A DNA stretch of 23,772 nt from a virus: the IMG/VR virus record IMGVR_UViG_3300030333_000422, positions 1 through 23,772 of that record. The stretch is one strand, 5' to 3'. Of this stretch, positions 9,701 through 15,940 are shown in pieces (within the stretch, counting starts at the first letter, position 1; the number at the start of each line of letters is the position of its first letter). A program made the position numbers and the translations under genes. The notes beneath the pieces were generated by a model. It did not search any database. It was not told where the DNA came from and saw only the letters and a program-made list of their open reading frames with translations.

Positions 9701-10937
9701 TCCTCAAGAAATTTTAGAAAATTCAGATATGAAAGAAAGATATGGTTTTGAAATTAGTTCTGCTGATGTAACTAACTTAGAAGATTTAGTAGAAAATTTA
9801 GATAGAAAATTTAATGTATCAGATATTAATCCTGAAGTTCTTTCTATATTAGAAATTCTTTTAGAAGGAACACCTGTTGAGAATTTTATTGATAGCAGAA
9901 ATAAAATAGAATTTTATGACATAGTTCCATACTTGTACGGCATTAAAAAAGCTACAGAGATGAGCCCTGCGTATGCGTATTCTGATATGAGTAAAGATTC
10001 TCAAAGATTTACTAAAGGTTTGCAGTTGTTAGACGGACTTACAAAAGCTCAAATGTTTTGGGAAGAAGAAGTAGACGGAAAACAATCAATAGAATTTTTG
10101 AATACATTTATAAATAAAATGTACGCATTAAAAAGAGAATGGGAACTTAACGAAGGACAAGTTGCAAATAATGAAGAAATTCAAAATTTAGTTGAAGATG
10201 TATTTGAAACATTTACAATTTTTAATCACATAGTAGGAGATATAAATTCAATAGAAGGAATAGACGTTTTAAGTGGAGAGCAATGGTGGAATTATTATAT
10301 TAAACCTACATTCAAAACTTTAGATTTAGAGTGGAAAATGCCTGTTCCAGCAGAAGGTCCAATTGTGGATAAAACTTTTACAGTTCAAACAAATGTTGAT
10401 ACTTTTGATGCAAATTTTCAAACTATTCAAGCAAAGAAACCTTTTAAGGCAATTAGGATAAATGGTTATAAAGCTGCAGACGGAGATACGCTTAATTCAT
10501 TAACTCTTGAAAATGACGTAGAAGCTATTCGTATTATAGGAATTATGGCTTATGAAATGGGCCTTGATCCTCTTGAATATCCTCAAGAAGCTGAAATAGC
10601 TATACAACAAAAACATTTCTTGCAACAACTTCTTGAAACTTACGAAGGAAGATTGTATTACGTAACAGATAGAAGATTTGGTAATGAAAATAGACAAGAC
10701 AATTTCGGAAGAATGACCGGTTGGCTTTTTGTGGAAAATGGTATTAACGGAGATTTAGCTGACGGATTAGGAGAGTATATATTCTTTGGAGATCACTTTA
10801 GTCCAGCAGACGGTTATTACGGAGTTACTGATGAGTTACCAACAGTTTCTAGAAACTTTGAAAAACCAGATACAAATAAGTATAATTTAGATAATTACTT
10901 CATAGAAGGTGATGAAGTAAAAGAAAGAGATAATTAA
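3726..10937 (+). CDS. Giant probable virion/ejection protein with C-terminal SNase-like domain
   Basis: An uninterrupted 2403-residue frame (about 270 kDa) fills almost a third of the window. Most of it is helical, charged sequence that I cannot assign to a family. Landmarks are a hydrophobic stretch near residues 450-475 (FAFDPTIWFFSPAVGARAG), an aromatic motif at 1544-1565 (RFLAPFGGPWADFWGRYLK), and a hydrophobic segment near 1650-1670 (NPIGGFIPIGIIGAAMNAL) that could touch membrane. Residues about 2238-2360 resemble the staphylococcal nuclease fold (listed separately). Very long proteins beside a muralytic protein in podovirus-like phages are often internal virion proteins ejected with the genome, as with T7 gp16, and I infer that role here. 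A tape measure is less likely because no tail-tube or chaperone genes precede it and it sits on the portal side of the capsid genes. It overlaps the upstream gene by 11 bases and the next by one (TAATG). Confidence 0.9.
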   Translation: MTDNPSDNPLVDPLLDKIEEDSRYKQEDQEFDGSMSSYLSQPSDLKNYYPPSANTSVENFETAILNSEGNIPPKFIMSLNEEELEEFNSLGIDFYEIMNRSADFYEAKTSVVAEIEKTAQRRTKWRHRLRNLRLALLGIPGSLDENYDINAEYEKNLDEVEQEKLGDTLSLFETEAEAMENVMSEKVPNNVQEGLLGKTWNAIKKSMSNQWKTGVFIGDTVFHQKPIEEVDVPENPITPRNLNGLSLLVLTGKALSAFGTKIWGQDKTNRNNVDWEKDQVRLLEKQRDLGIRNYEATLSDQIWEQAIQNEDWLAQQILEMPQVNGDQIKAQAIFAAMVEARSPELMNANNAFVEGTYEWFNQQAQRVASGEDTIGEVIVNGLGAYSKYIVGSISTSVFLMSDEEARKMAFEFGKGWWDGWHNEIKKVDYSPARAVGLEGTFSGSMLDLSTSFAFDPTIWFFSPAVGARAGAVKQFAHAKYIKGFMNKGIGKTFADDLYNILRNNPNSQAARNLLRNFSDTNASRLKIIVKDDIARGAKEGTSQRFYDVYTDALLRGDNPYVFHKTAWNSMKNKRAAYLIRKAAEGDGKALKALRKLYTSKNISTKVNLAGPNPKRAIYDALESMAQGTKLSDGDIATFLNVLEDNLDDLYELTMNAGTNFNGSAIAALRTQIANHSDLIALFEMGLNRRPKAYIKNLADDTTTSGQNIRNRDLDALPDKGPSLDMPKVTYDSAKKIRDKAKATLKELRKSGAADDIIRQQEAYLERLTQTIKNQEIKVVKGRKEGTTKNYDELDFRSLMDEFDYLGNPETREFLVKILEDANELAGVVKGSKESVEGVKRFTKMLDDFYADLEKVAPSAAVGRGVTKIDDVVKKHHRKLLYELDKLMLNYAKALNVSVRSEQQRIMVDALNRLVYKLGWHEKSQIQGGWYTLRSVKGQMYDQAKKLEFKGQILKNDAASRKIAEDLAGGNKVYWIENPIKITKNKKGVVTNIEIDWVTLKIMLDYQDDVGAVSAVLRGQAKALERRQGTKFILNEAEDAFIVSGRSYDPQFLSDVKKQLKLTEDVEAGVLVEDYINNVRNIRKTTNQVVEGELPISPLEFTMMNAMLDGTNIGKISRFMSERKWAQFLEQFQRAWNFEKVASSRTAFVAAFDEMFFYKSIFGWKGTVKDYLFHRGVRQTLREIKKIGGINKAMTDPKLAKKVNEWVSEALKRQQNTPIEIANRYKVGFDKDGSVELLSNTDAGFFQYAQQHIDSLLKDYGFQQYAQVLHKLEKLSPDETLTQKQIDDLILKGGDEGWTDWFKTSDANYIKGMKLYGYKQGEGVVKAFYTGLNKPPVPIFHHLTNAEEAWKYYASLKKWYTMGVPANKVDDVWNAFLKAARTRATGKDDLARLAMPDDKYLGYIKVPGIKKPNGFLGNRGAGKFLGRDTSLMEQMFGNPAWNRANLFANKAFATRKEALRMLFQSQGKTIIRAEDIGSDLGMITEAIDPRFMSDMWGMSYFDEQLFKAGYVTDNYLNALAADFATSEVDDMMLKFHLATPLGKEMRFLAPFGGPWADFWGRYLKDLTRRSQLRGNWWAYTDEATAGNYVKRKLNDSLNYLPNLRRAGYISRIANAELKGTINNPLPIGEDRIMLDFSPVTFLPNGDSPMFAVNPIGGFIPIGIIGAAMNALDNDAYFELEDTLEDLFPSTQFFPPEEQWKYNFGTTAYQFIKGGGVIDRGLRTLRPVIEALGFQAGPQSLNDVPYSLKVGRTENFYVYNNTDLIIEMENWEDIGDFTEYVNSVARDARQYSVNSIAIGVGGALLVPTNLKIDPAYTDVAENWIDFAKTIGVYEDVVRQSSKDLLDNNPYSPDNQIQVMKDISSWWFGLGDSVEGQAKKLLYQKEYPQIIALTAPGYTVTELGARLLPLREKKKYFIGEIYRSGVATNLSMNPDYLAEGLIQVRLPDEKVKHIIHENAAWESKAVSLVWEHFTEIANRGELEDVFRDAEKRGISPQEILENSDMKERYGFEISSADVTNLEDLVENLDRKFNVSDINPEVLSILEILLEGTPVENFIDSRNKIEFYDIVPYLYGIKKATEMSPAYAYSDMSKDSQRFTKGLQLLDGLTKAQMFWEEEVDGKQSIEFLNTFINKMYALKREWELNEGQVANNEEIQNLVEDVFETFTIFNHIVGDINSIEGIDVLSGEQWWNYYIKPTFKTLDLEWKMPVPAEGPIVDKTFTVQTNVDTFDANFQTIQAKKPFKAIRINGYKAADGDTLNSLTLENDVEAIRIIGIMAYEMGLDPLEYPQEAEIAIQQKHFLQQLLETYEGRLYYVTDRRFGNENRQDNFGRMTGWLFVENGINGDLADGLGEYIFFGDHFSPADGYYGVTDELPTVSRNFEKPDTNKYNLDNYFIEGDEVKERDN
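10437..10805 (+). other. Staphylococcal nuclease-like (SNase fold) domain region of the giant protein
   Basis: Residues about 2238-2360 follow the order of thermonuclease motifs: a strand, then DGDT (2252-2255, equivalent to D19-G-D21-T), a second strand carrying IRIIGI with R2269 (equivalent to R35), E2277 at the exact spacing of E43, a helix, then DNFGRM with R2329 (equivalent to R87), followed by a strand with a turn and a short helix. Two active-site positions differ: those of D40 and T41 are M2274 and A2275. The domain could be a diverged nuclease or a catalytically dead nucleic-acid-binding fold. It was assigned by reading motifs, not by a database search. Confidence 0.7.
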
Positions 10938-12595
10938 TGGCTGATAATAGAGAAAATCCATTTGATAAATATGGTTATAATTCAGAAATAATTCCTACAG
11001 ATATAGTTGCTGGTTATGCAGCAAAGTATATGCCGAATTATGTATTTAGCACAGTTGACGGAAAAAACTTTTTAAATATGTTTTTTGGAATAGTGCAAGG
11101 AGAATCTGGTTTTGAAAAATATGTAAAAGCTGCTGGTAATGAAACTTCTTATGGACTTTTGCAAATCAACTGGCACGTGCATAAAGACGAAATTGTTCGA
11201 GATTATCCTCAATTTAAACAAGCAGGTATTACAAACATAGATGTTTGGGATATGAGTGATGAAATGTATGAAAAACTTTTGCCTCTTATAACTGATTTAG
11301 ATTTTCAATTTTCTTTTGGTAATTTTTTAATGGACAGAAGAAAAAATGCTGGAAAACATATTTTTTCAGATTGGTCTGCTTTTAATAATGACAGTTATTT
11401 ATTGCATATGGATACATATTCAAAAGATGCTACTACTTATAGTCAATTAAGACCTGAAGATTTAATTTCTAGAGCAGACGGTTATACTGCTGGTGGTCCA
11501 CCTGTATCTCCACCACTAAGCGACGACCCAAATGATTATGACCCAGCTGAAACAAGTCAAAGAACTGGTGGAGTTGCAACACCAGAAGACAAATGGAAAC
11601 AAATTAAACAATATTATGGTCAAGAATTTTATGATATGGAGACTGATACTTGGGTAGGCAATTTTCAAAATGATCCTGGTTATCAAACTTGGGAATCTAT
11701 TTTTGGAGATTTTTTACCAAAAGGTGCTAATACTACTTATCTAGAATTTTTTGACGATAGCGGAAATGACCGAAAAAATCTTATAACTGATCAATATAGA
11801 ATAGTAACTGCAGCAGAAGGATTTTTTAATCCATTTTCTTTAGGCTCTTTATTAGGGCCACCTACTGTTGCTGATGCAGTTAAAACTGCGGTATATGAAA
11901 GATATTATCGTTCAGCAGTAAATCAAGGTTTTAGTCACGAAGTTGCTTCTTCTTTAGCTTTAGGACACTTAGTTGATCCTCAAGCTATTGATTTAATGAA
12001 CAGAGCAGTAACAATGGGTCAAGAATCTGGTTTAACAAATATTTATGATTTAGTTGATTTAGTAGCTGGAGAAGTTTCTAATTATACAGGAACAAAAGGA
12101 TACAATAAATGGAGTTTTACTCTTCCTAATTACAAAGATACTAATCTTAAATCAATTGCTTCAATGAATGAAAAGATTAACAACAAGGTAAGGTCTGTGT
12201 TATTGTCTGAAGGCAATGCTGGTCTTGTAGATGAAATTAGAAGAGCTTATACAGATTACAAAATTATTAATCCAAATGTTGAACTTTCAATAGAAGACTT
12301 TGCTATGCCTTTTATAAAAGAAACTGATAGATACAAAAGAATTTATAAACAAAAACCAGCAATGTTTTCTCCTGAACAATACATTAATCAATACGTTCAA
12401 GGAGTTGGAAGTGTAATGTCTACTGGAGATTCTAATTACGAAGAAATGGTTGCTAGCCAAGCGTCATTAGGAGGAACTATGCAAGAAGCACAGACAGGTG
12501 CATTTTTTGGTAGTGCTCGTGTAGGATTGGGAGATACATTTAAAAGCAAGGTTAATGCCCTTGCGGAGAGAATAGGAGGAATGTTAAACGACTAA
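10937..12595 (+). CDS. Virion peptidoglycan hydrolase, lysozyme/lytic transglycosylase-like N-terminus
   Basis: The first roughly 160 residues have the lysozyme-superfamily pattern seen in lytic transglycosylases. A helix ends in the probable catalytic glutamate E56 (FFGIVQGESGF), followed by an SYGLLQIN motif at 71-78 that matches the usual S-x-G-L-x-Q-I/V block, and a late segment with Trp, Ser and Tyr (SDWSAFNNDSY, 144-154). The role would be local cleavage of cell-wall glycan during genome entry. There is no signal peptide or membrane segment, which fits a particle-borne enzyme better than a lysis endolysin. A Pro/Gly linker (about 185-200) leads to roughly 350 residues of unknown, mostly helical sequence, probably for particle attachment. 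It is coupled by TAATG to the giant gene before it and the 610-residue gene after it, suggesting that the three act together. Confidence 0.75.
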   Translation: MADNRENPFDKYGYNSEIIPTDIVAGYAAKYMPNYVFSTVDGKNFLNMFFGIVQGESGFEKYVKAAGNETSYGLLQINWHVHKDEIVRDYPQFKQAGITNIDVWDMSDEMYEKLLPLITDLDFQFSFGNFLMDRRKNAGKHIFSDWSAFNNDSYLLHMDTYSKDATTYSQLRPEDLISRADGYTAGGPPVSPPLSDDPNDYDPAETSQRTGGVATPEDKWKQIKQYYGQEFYDMETDTWVGNFQNDPGYQTWESIFGDFLPKGANTTYLEFFDDSGNDRKNLITDQYRIVTAAEGFFNPFSLGSLLGPPTVADAVKTAVYERYYRSAVNQGFSHEVASSLALGHLVDPQAIDLMNRAVTMGQESGLTNIYDLVDLVAGEVSNYTGTKGYNKWSFTLPNYKDTNLKSIASMNEKINNKVRSVLLSEGNAGLVDEIRRAYTDYKIINPNVELSIEDFAMPFIKETDRYKRIYKQKPAMFSPEQYINQYVQGVGSVMSTGDSNYEEMVASQASLGGTMQEAQTGAFFGSARVGLGDTFKSKVNALAERIGGMLND

Positions 12596-14427
12596 TGGTA
12601 AGTTTTAATTTTGATTTTGCACCAAGAAAAAATGTTAGACAAGTAATTAAAGAAGCACAAGAAGAAGTGCGTAAGCAAGTAATTAAAGAAGTTATAAAAC
12701 AAGAAATAGAAAAAGCTCCTCCAGGAACTCCTGTAGCAGAAGTTGTAAAAAATATTGATACTAGCTTTGAAGACCCATTTACAGCAGATCCTAATCCTGT
12801 ATTACCTGCTATTAAGGGCGCAAACGAAGATAAAGATACTACAAGTTTACCTCCTCAAGGATTTCCAGAAACTAATATAAACCCTCAATTGACTACTACA
12901 CCTAGTGTGTCTAATGAAAACACCACTACATCTAGTGGTGATTATGAATCTCAAGTTCCTGAAGCTGCTGGAACTAAAGAAGAAGCTTTAGAAAAAACAA
13001 AAGAAAATAGATTAGCTTCTGAATTAGGTCAAGCTACTGAAGAAGAAGTAAATAATGTTTACGATAGTTTGACATTTGATTTTGCACCTGGCTCAGACCC
13101 AGCAGAAGTTATAGAGGCAGCACAAGCGGGTGCAGACCTAACTACACCGCCAGACAGTTCTGCAGATTATACTGGTTTTAACTTTGGAGAGCCAGATGAT
13201 TATTTTGGAATACCAGAATCAGCTCCTCCAGGACCTCCAGGACCAGGCGGCGGCGGTGGTGGAAGTGATCCAGTAGAATTAACTCCTTATGCTACAGGTG
13301 GAACTTGGTATGCAGTAACAGGATATCCTGGAGTACCGGTAGCTTACTTTGTGGAATACACACTTCCAGGTGGAAACAAAATTTATTACTACGCAGATAG
13401 AAGCGATTTAGATGCGTTAGAAGGAATTGGTCCTAATAAAACTCCAAATGTTGCAGCAACTATAAGTTATAGCGATTTGAAAAAAGGAAGATTTTCTGGA
13501 GGAAGTATTTCAGATGTTGTGGGAACAACTGAAGCTTATGCAACAAGAGTAGAAAGAACATTAATGTCTCCTACTGGTGAATTGTTATTACCTGAATGGG
13601 CTAACAATGATAAAGAAATAAAAGATTTGTTTTATGTAGCAGTTGCAGAAAATTGGTCAGAGACAAGATTTCTAAGAGAAATGTCGAAAAAGCAATCTTT
13701 TAAAGATAGATATCCTGCTTATACAGATATGTTGTCTTTGACTGGAGGAAACCACGAAGAAGCTTTAGCAAATTATCAAGAATATGAAACAGAAGTAAGA
13801 ATGTTAAACAATAGATATGGCGAAACTGCTGATGTAAAAAACTTAGCTGCTGAAGCAATTAGAAAAGGTTTTAGTCTTGAAGATTTACAAACAACTTACG
13901 ATATTTTTGAAAGAGCAGAAAAAAATGCTGGAACTTTACTTGCTTTTCAAAAAGTTATAGATGCTCAGAATTTAAATTTTTCAGTTACAGACGCTCAAGG
14001 AATTGTAGATTTCTTTACTGGAGTTGCTCCAACTGAAATATACGATTTGTATGAAGCAAGTTCAATTACTGAACAAGCTGCTAAGTTAAACCTAGCAGAC
14101 CTTTCTGTGGACGAAGCTCTAGAGATAGCTAGAAATACACCTGGTCAATTAACTAATCAACAAGTTTCTGCTGCAATGACTGAAGCAGCTAAAACTATTT
14201 TGCAATATAGAGAATATATTGACTTAGGTAGTTATGGTTTAGATGCAGATCAAATTATAAATCTATCTTTAGGTTATAGAGAGCCAGGCGGTATGACTGA
14301 AGTAGAGTTAGCTACTGCTTTATCAAGAATTTACAACACAGATGAAAACCTACAAAATCTCGCAAGTGGTATTGCTGGAAGTAAAACTTTTCAGCAGAAA
14401 GATAGACAAATCCGAAGTATTGGTTAA
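12595..14427 (+). CDS. Probable virion-internal structural protein with Pro/Gly linker
   Basis: I cannot name this 610-residue protein. Residues 1-50 form a charged helix. The motif F-D-F-A-P-x5-V-I-x-x-A-Q occurs there (6-21) and again around 161-176. A disordered Thr/Pro/Ser-rich stretch spans about 55-125, and a Pro-Gly hinge (PPGPPGPGGGGGG) lies near 211-223. A small domain rich in beta-strand and aromatic residues follows (about 230-290), and the C-terminal half is helical. The C-terminal half resembles, in texture only, minor structural proteins of other marine phages. It starts at TAATG overlapping the hydrolase gene by one base and is the last gene before the structured gap in front of the scaffold gene. 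A third component of the ejection or internal-virion set is the simplest reading, by context. Confidence 0.75.
   Translation: MVSFNFDFAPRKNVRQVIKEAQEEVRKQVIKEVIKQEIEKAPPGTPVAEVVKNIDTSFEDPFTADPNPVLPAIKGANEDKDTTSLPPQGFPETNINPQLTTTPSVSNENTTTSSGDYESQVPEAAGTKEEALEKTKENRLASELGQATEEEVNNVYDSLTFDFAPGSDPAEVIEAAQAGADLTTPPDSSADYTGFNFGEPDDYFGIPESAPPGPPGPGGGGGGSDPVELTPYATGGTWYAVTGYPGVPVAYFVEYTLPGGNKIYYYADRSDLDALEGIGPNKTPNVAATISYSDLKKGRFSGGSISDVVGTTEAYATRVERTLMSPTGELLLPEWANNDKEIKDLFYVAVAENWSETRFLREMSKKQSFKDRYPAYTDMLSLTGGNHEEALANYQEYETEVRMLNNRYGETADVKNLAAEAIRKGFSLEDLQTTYDIFERAEKNAGTLLAFQKVIDAQNLNFSVTDAQGIVDFFTGVAPTEIYDLYEASSITEQAAKLNLADLSVDEALEIARNTPGQLTNQQVSAAMTEAAKTILQYREYIDLGSYGLDADQIINLSLGYREPGGMTEVELATALSRIYNTDENLQNLASGIAGSKTFQQKDRQIRSIG
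12921..12940 (+). repeat. Perfect 8-bp stem-loop inside the coding region
   Basis: CACCACTA at 12921-12928 and TAGTGGTG at 12933-12940 are exact reverse complements with a 4-base loop. A smaller hairpin, ACAC-CTA-GTGT (12898-12908), lies just upstream. Both fall in the disordered Thr/Ser-rich linker of the 610-residue protein, where codon choice is free. No U-run follows, so this is not a standard terminator. Confidence 0.6.
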
Positions 14428-14548
14428 AATTGGTAATAACAAGAGATTACTCAAACCTCTTGTTTGAAATAACTGGCTTTGAGTTAATACAAAAGTAATA
14501 GGTACCACTCGATCCCTATAAGAGTGTGTAGACATAATAGGAGTAATA
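14428..14548 (+). other. 121-base intergenic region before the scaffold and capsid genes
   Basis: This is the longest gene-free stretch in the window. It holds an 8-bp inverted repeat (14438-14445 with 14457-14464), two further pairings that compete with it (14451-14456 with 14462-14467, and 14449-14455 with 14478-14484), a 5-bp inverted repeat (CACTC 14506-14510 with GAGTG 14522-14526), and a clear ribosome binding site AGGAG at 14539-14543, five bases before the scaffold ATG. No strong sigma70 -35/-10 pair and no U-run were seen. It probably controls expression of the scaffold and capsid genes by a promoter, RNA processing or attenuation, but the sequence alone does not decide which. Confidence 0.6.
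14438..14464 (+). repeat. Inverted repeat, potential RNA hairpin
   Basis: AACAAGAG (14438-14445) pairs perfectly with CTCTTGTT (14457-14464) across an 11-base loop. It starts ten bases after the stop of the 610-residue gene. Without a trailing U-run it is not a canonical intrinsic terminator; a processing site or attenuator arm is possible. Confidence 0.6.
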
Positions 14549-15043
14549 ATGTCAAATGAACAAGGAGCTGGTTTGTCTAACGAAGAATCAATCCCAAATT
14601 TACGTGAAGCTTTAGATAAAGCTAAAGCGGATAATAGTGCGTTACAAGAACAATTCAATCAAGTATCCGGAGAACTAAAAGGTATGAAAGCTAAAGAAGC
14701 TTTTAGAGCTGGCGGTTATCAAGATTCTCACGCTGAATTATTTCTTAAAGCAAATCCTGATGCTGAAATCACTAATGAGACAGTATCAGAATTTGTCACT
14801 TCGTATAATTTATCCCCTCAAAGTGCACCAGTAGAGCAATCTGCTGGCTTAAGCGATATGGGTCAAGTTGCTGATAATACAAGTCCTTCTGTTGTTGGAA
14901 CACCTGAAGGTGGAAAGATATCAAAAGCAGACTATAAAAAATTACAAGCAAGTGATCCAACTGCTGCACACGAAGCGTTAATCCAGGGCAGGGTAGAGAT
15001 GAGAGACGATAATTACGTAGCTAACCAGACTTTTAATCAATAA
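14549..15043 (+). CDS. Probable capsid scaffolding protein
   Basis: Scaffolding proteins template the prohead shell and leave before or during packaging. This 164-residue protein lies directly upstream of the capsid gene, the usual place. It is acidic and hydrophilic, with a predicted coiled-coil segment at about residues 17-50 (LREALDKAKADNSALQEQF), a short AFRAGGYQDSHAELFLKANPD region, a Ser/Gly/Pro-rich linker, and a helical C-terminal end with basic residues (KADYKKLQ) that could contact the coat. No protease motif is visible. The ATG is five bases after AGGAG (14539-14543). The call rests on position and composition, not on a recognised family signature; a head decoration or other capsid-assembly protein is the alternative. 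Confidence 0.7.
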   Translation: MSNEQGAGLSNEESIPNLREALDKAKADNSALQEQFNQVSGELKGMKAKEAFRAGGYQDSHAELFLKANPDAEITNETVSEFVTSYNLSPQSAPVEQSAGLSDMGQVADNTSPSVVGTPEGGKISKADYKKLQASDPTAAHEALIQGRVEMRDDNYVANQTFNQ

Positions 15044-15061
15044 AAGAAGGGAAAGTGACAA

Positions 15062-15940
15062 ATGGTCGACTTTACAAGTAATGATACGAATACCACTACG
15101 TATAATGATACTGTTTACGCAGCTATCATTAACGATGATATTCTAGATGCTTTACAAGCTGCCGTTGTGACACCTCCACTTCTAGCAATGTTCGATTTAT
15201 CAGGACAACCGTCTAAAGCAGTAGATATTCCAATAGCTGATGCTGAATCAGCTGCTGCAGTTTCAGAAGGTGCAGAGCTTGCAAACACAGCTCTTTCAAC
15301 TTCTAAAGCTACTCTTACTGCTTCTGAGGTCGGAATCATGGCTACAATCACAGACGTATTAGACGTATCTTCTATTGCCGCAACTCGTGGTGCTCAAATG
15401 AGACAAATGGGTAACGCAGTAGCTCAAAAGATTGACGTTGATATCTGTGCTTTGTTAGCTGGATTCGGTACCGCAGTAGGTACTTCTGGTGCTAACCTAT
15501 CACTCGCTAACTTATTTGAAGCAATTTATACTCTAGAAGCAGCTAATGCTCCTGGACCATATGTTGGTGTATTACACCCAATTCAAATTGCTGACTTAAG
15601 AACTGCAGTAGAAGATTCCTCTTCAGGAATATTTACTGGTGGCGGTGTTAGATCAGGTGCTGGAGAAATTGGAACAAACACCGATACAGGTTATTTCGGT
15701 AACTTTATGGGTATTGACTTTTATCAGTCAACAAACGTTCCAACTGCAAACTCTGCTGCTGACCGTGCTGGTGGCGTATTCTCAAAAGATTACGCTCTTG
15801 GTATGGTACAAAAATGGCCTGCAAAAACAGAAATTATGCGTTGGGCTCCAATTCGTGGTTTCGTAGTTGTTGTGTCATCTATGTATGGTGTCGGAGAAAT
15901 CGTTGATAGTGCTGGTGTGGAAATCACAACAGACGCTTAA
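15062..15940 (+). CDS. Major capsid protein (HK97-like fold)
   Basis: Probable shell subunit of 292 residues. Features fitting an HK97-type coat protein are an extended N-terminal arm rich in Thr, Asn and Asp (1-20), a region with a likely E-loop (about 50-90, Ala/Ser-rich), a long spine helix around 105-135 (TRGAQMRQMGNAVAQKIDVD), an A-domain block with YVGVLHPIQIADLRTAV at about 164-180, and a closing beta-rich segment (IRGFVVVVSSMYG). It follows the scaffold-like gene by 18 bases that carry a purine-rich AAGAAGGG ribosome binding site. Its codon use differs from the neighbours: four of seven arginines are CGT, whereas the giant gene uses almost only AGA, consistent with very high expression. 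The gene stop lies inside a 12-base palindrome. No maturation protease was seen in the window. Confidence 0.85.
   Translation: MVDFTSNDTNTTTYNDTVYAAIINDDILDALQAAVVTPPLLAMFDLSGQPSKAVDIPIADAESAAAVSEGAELANTALSTSKATLTASEVGIMATITDVLDVSSIAATRGAQMRQMGNAVAQKIDVDICALLAGFGTAVGTSGANLSLANLFEAIYTLEAANAPGPYVGVLHPIQIADLRTAVEDSSSGIFTGGGVRSGAGEIGTNTDTGYFGNFMGIDFYQSTNVPTANSAADRAGGVFSKDYALGMVQKWPAKTEIMRWAPIRGFVVVVSSMYGVGEIVDSAGVEITTDA

Noticed and set aside
3726-10937. Tape measure protein as the identity of the giant gene
   Set aside because: No tail-tube, sheath or frameshifted tail chaperone genes precede it, it lies on the portal side of the capsid genes, and a hydrolase and linker protein follow it. An ejection or internal protein fits better, although not proven.
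14438-14470. Intrinsic terminator after the 610-residue gene
   Set aside because: The hairpin is real, but no run of U follows and the stem is AU-rich, so canonical termination is not supported.
14350-14658. Minus-strand 102-codon frame crossing the 121-base intergenic gap
   Set aside because: It is antisense to the ends of two coding genes, has no ribosome binding site that I can see and no recognisable domains, and every supported gene is on the + strand.
15639-15866. Alternative + strand 75-codon frame inside the capsid gene
   Set aside because: It lies wholly within the capsid frame with no supporting ribosome binding site and a composition typical of an out-of-frame reading.
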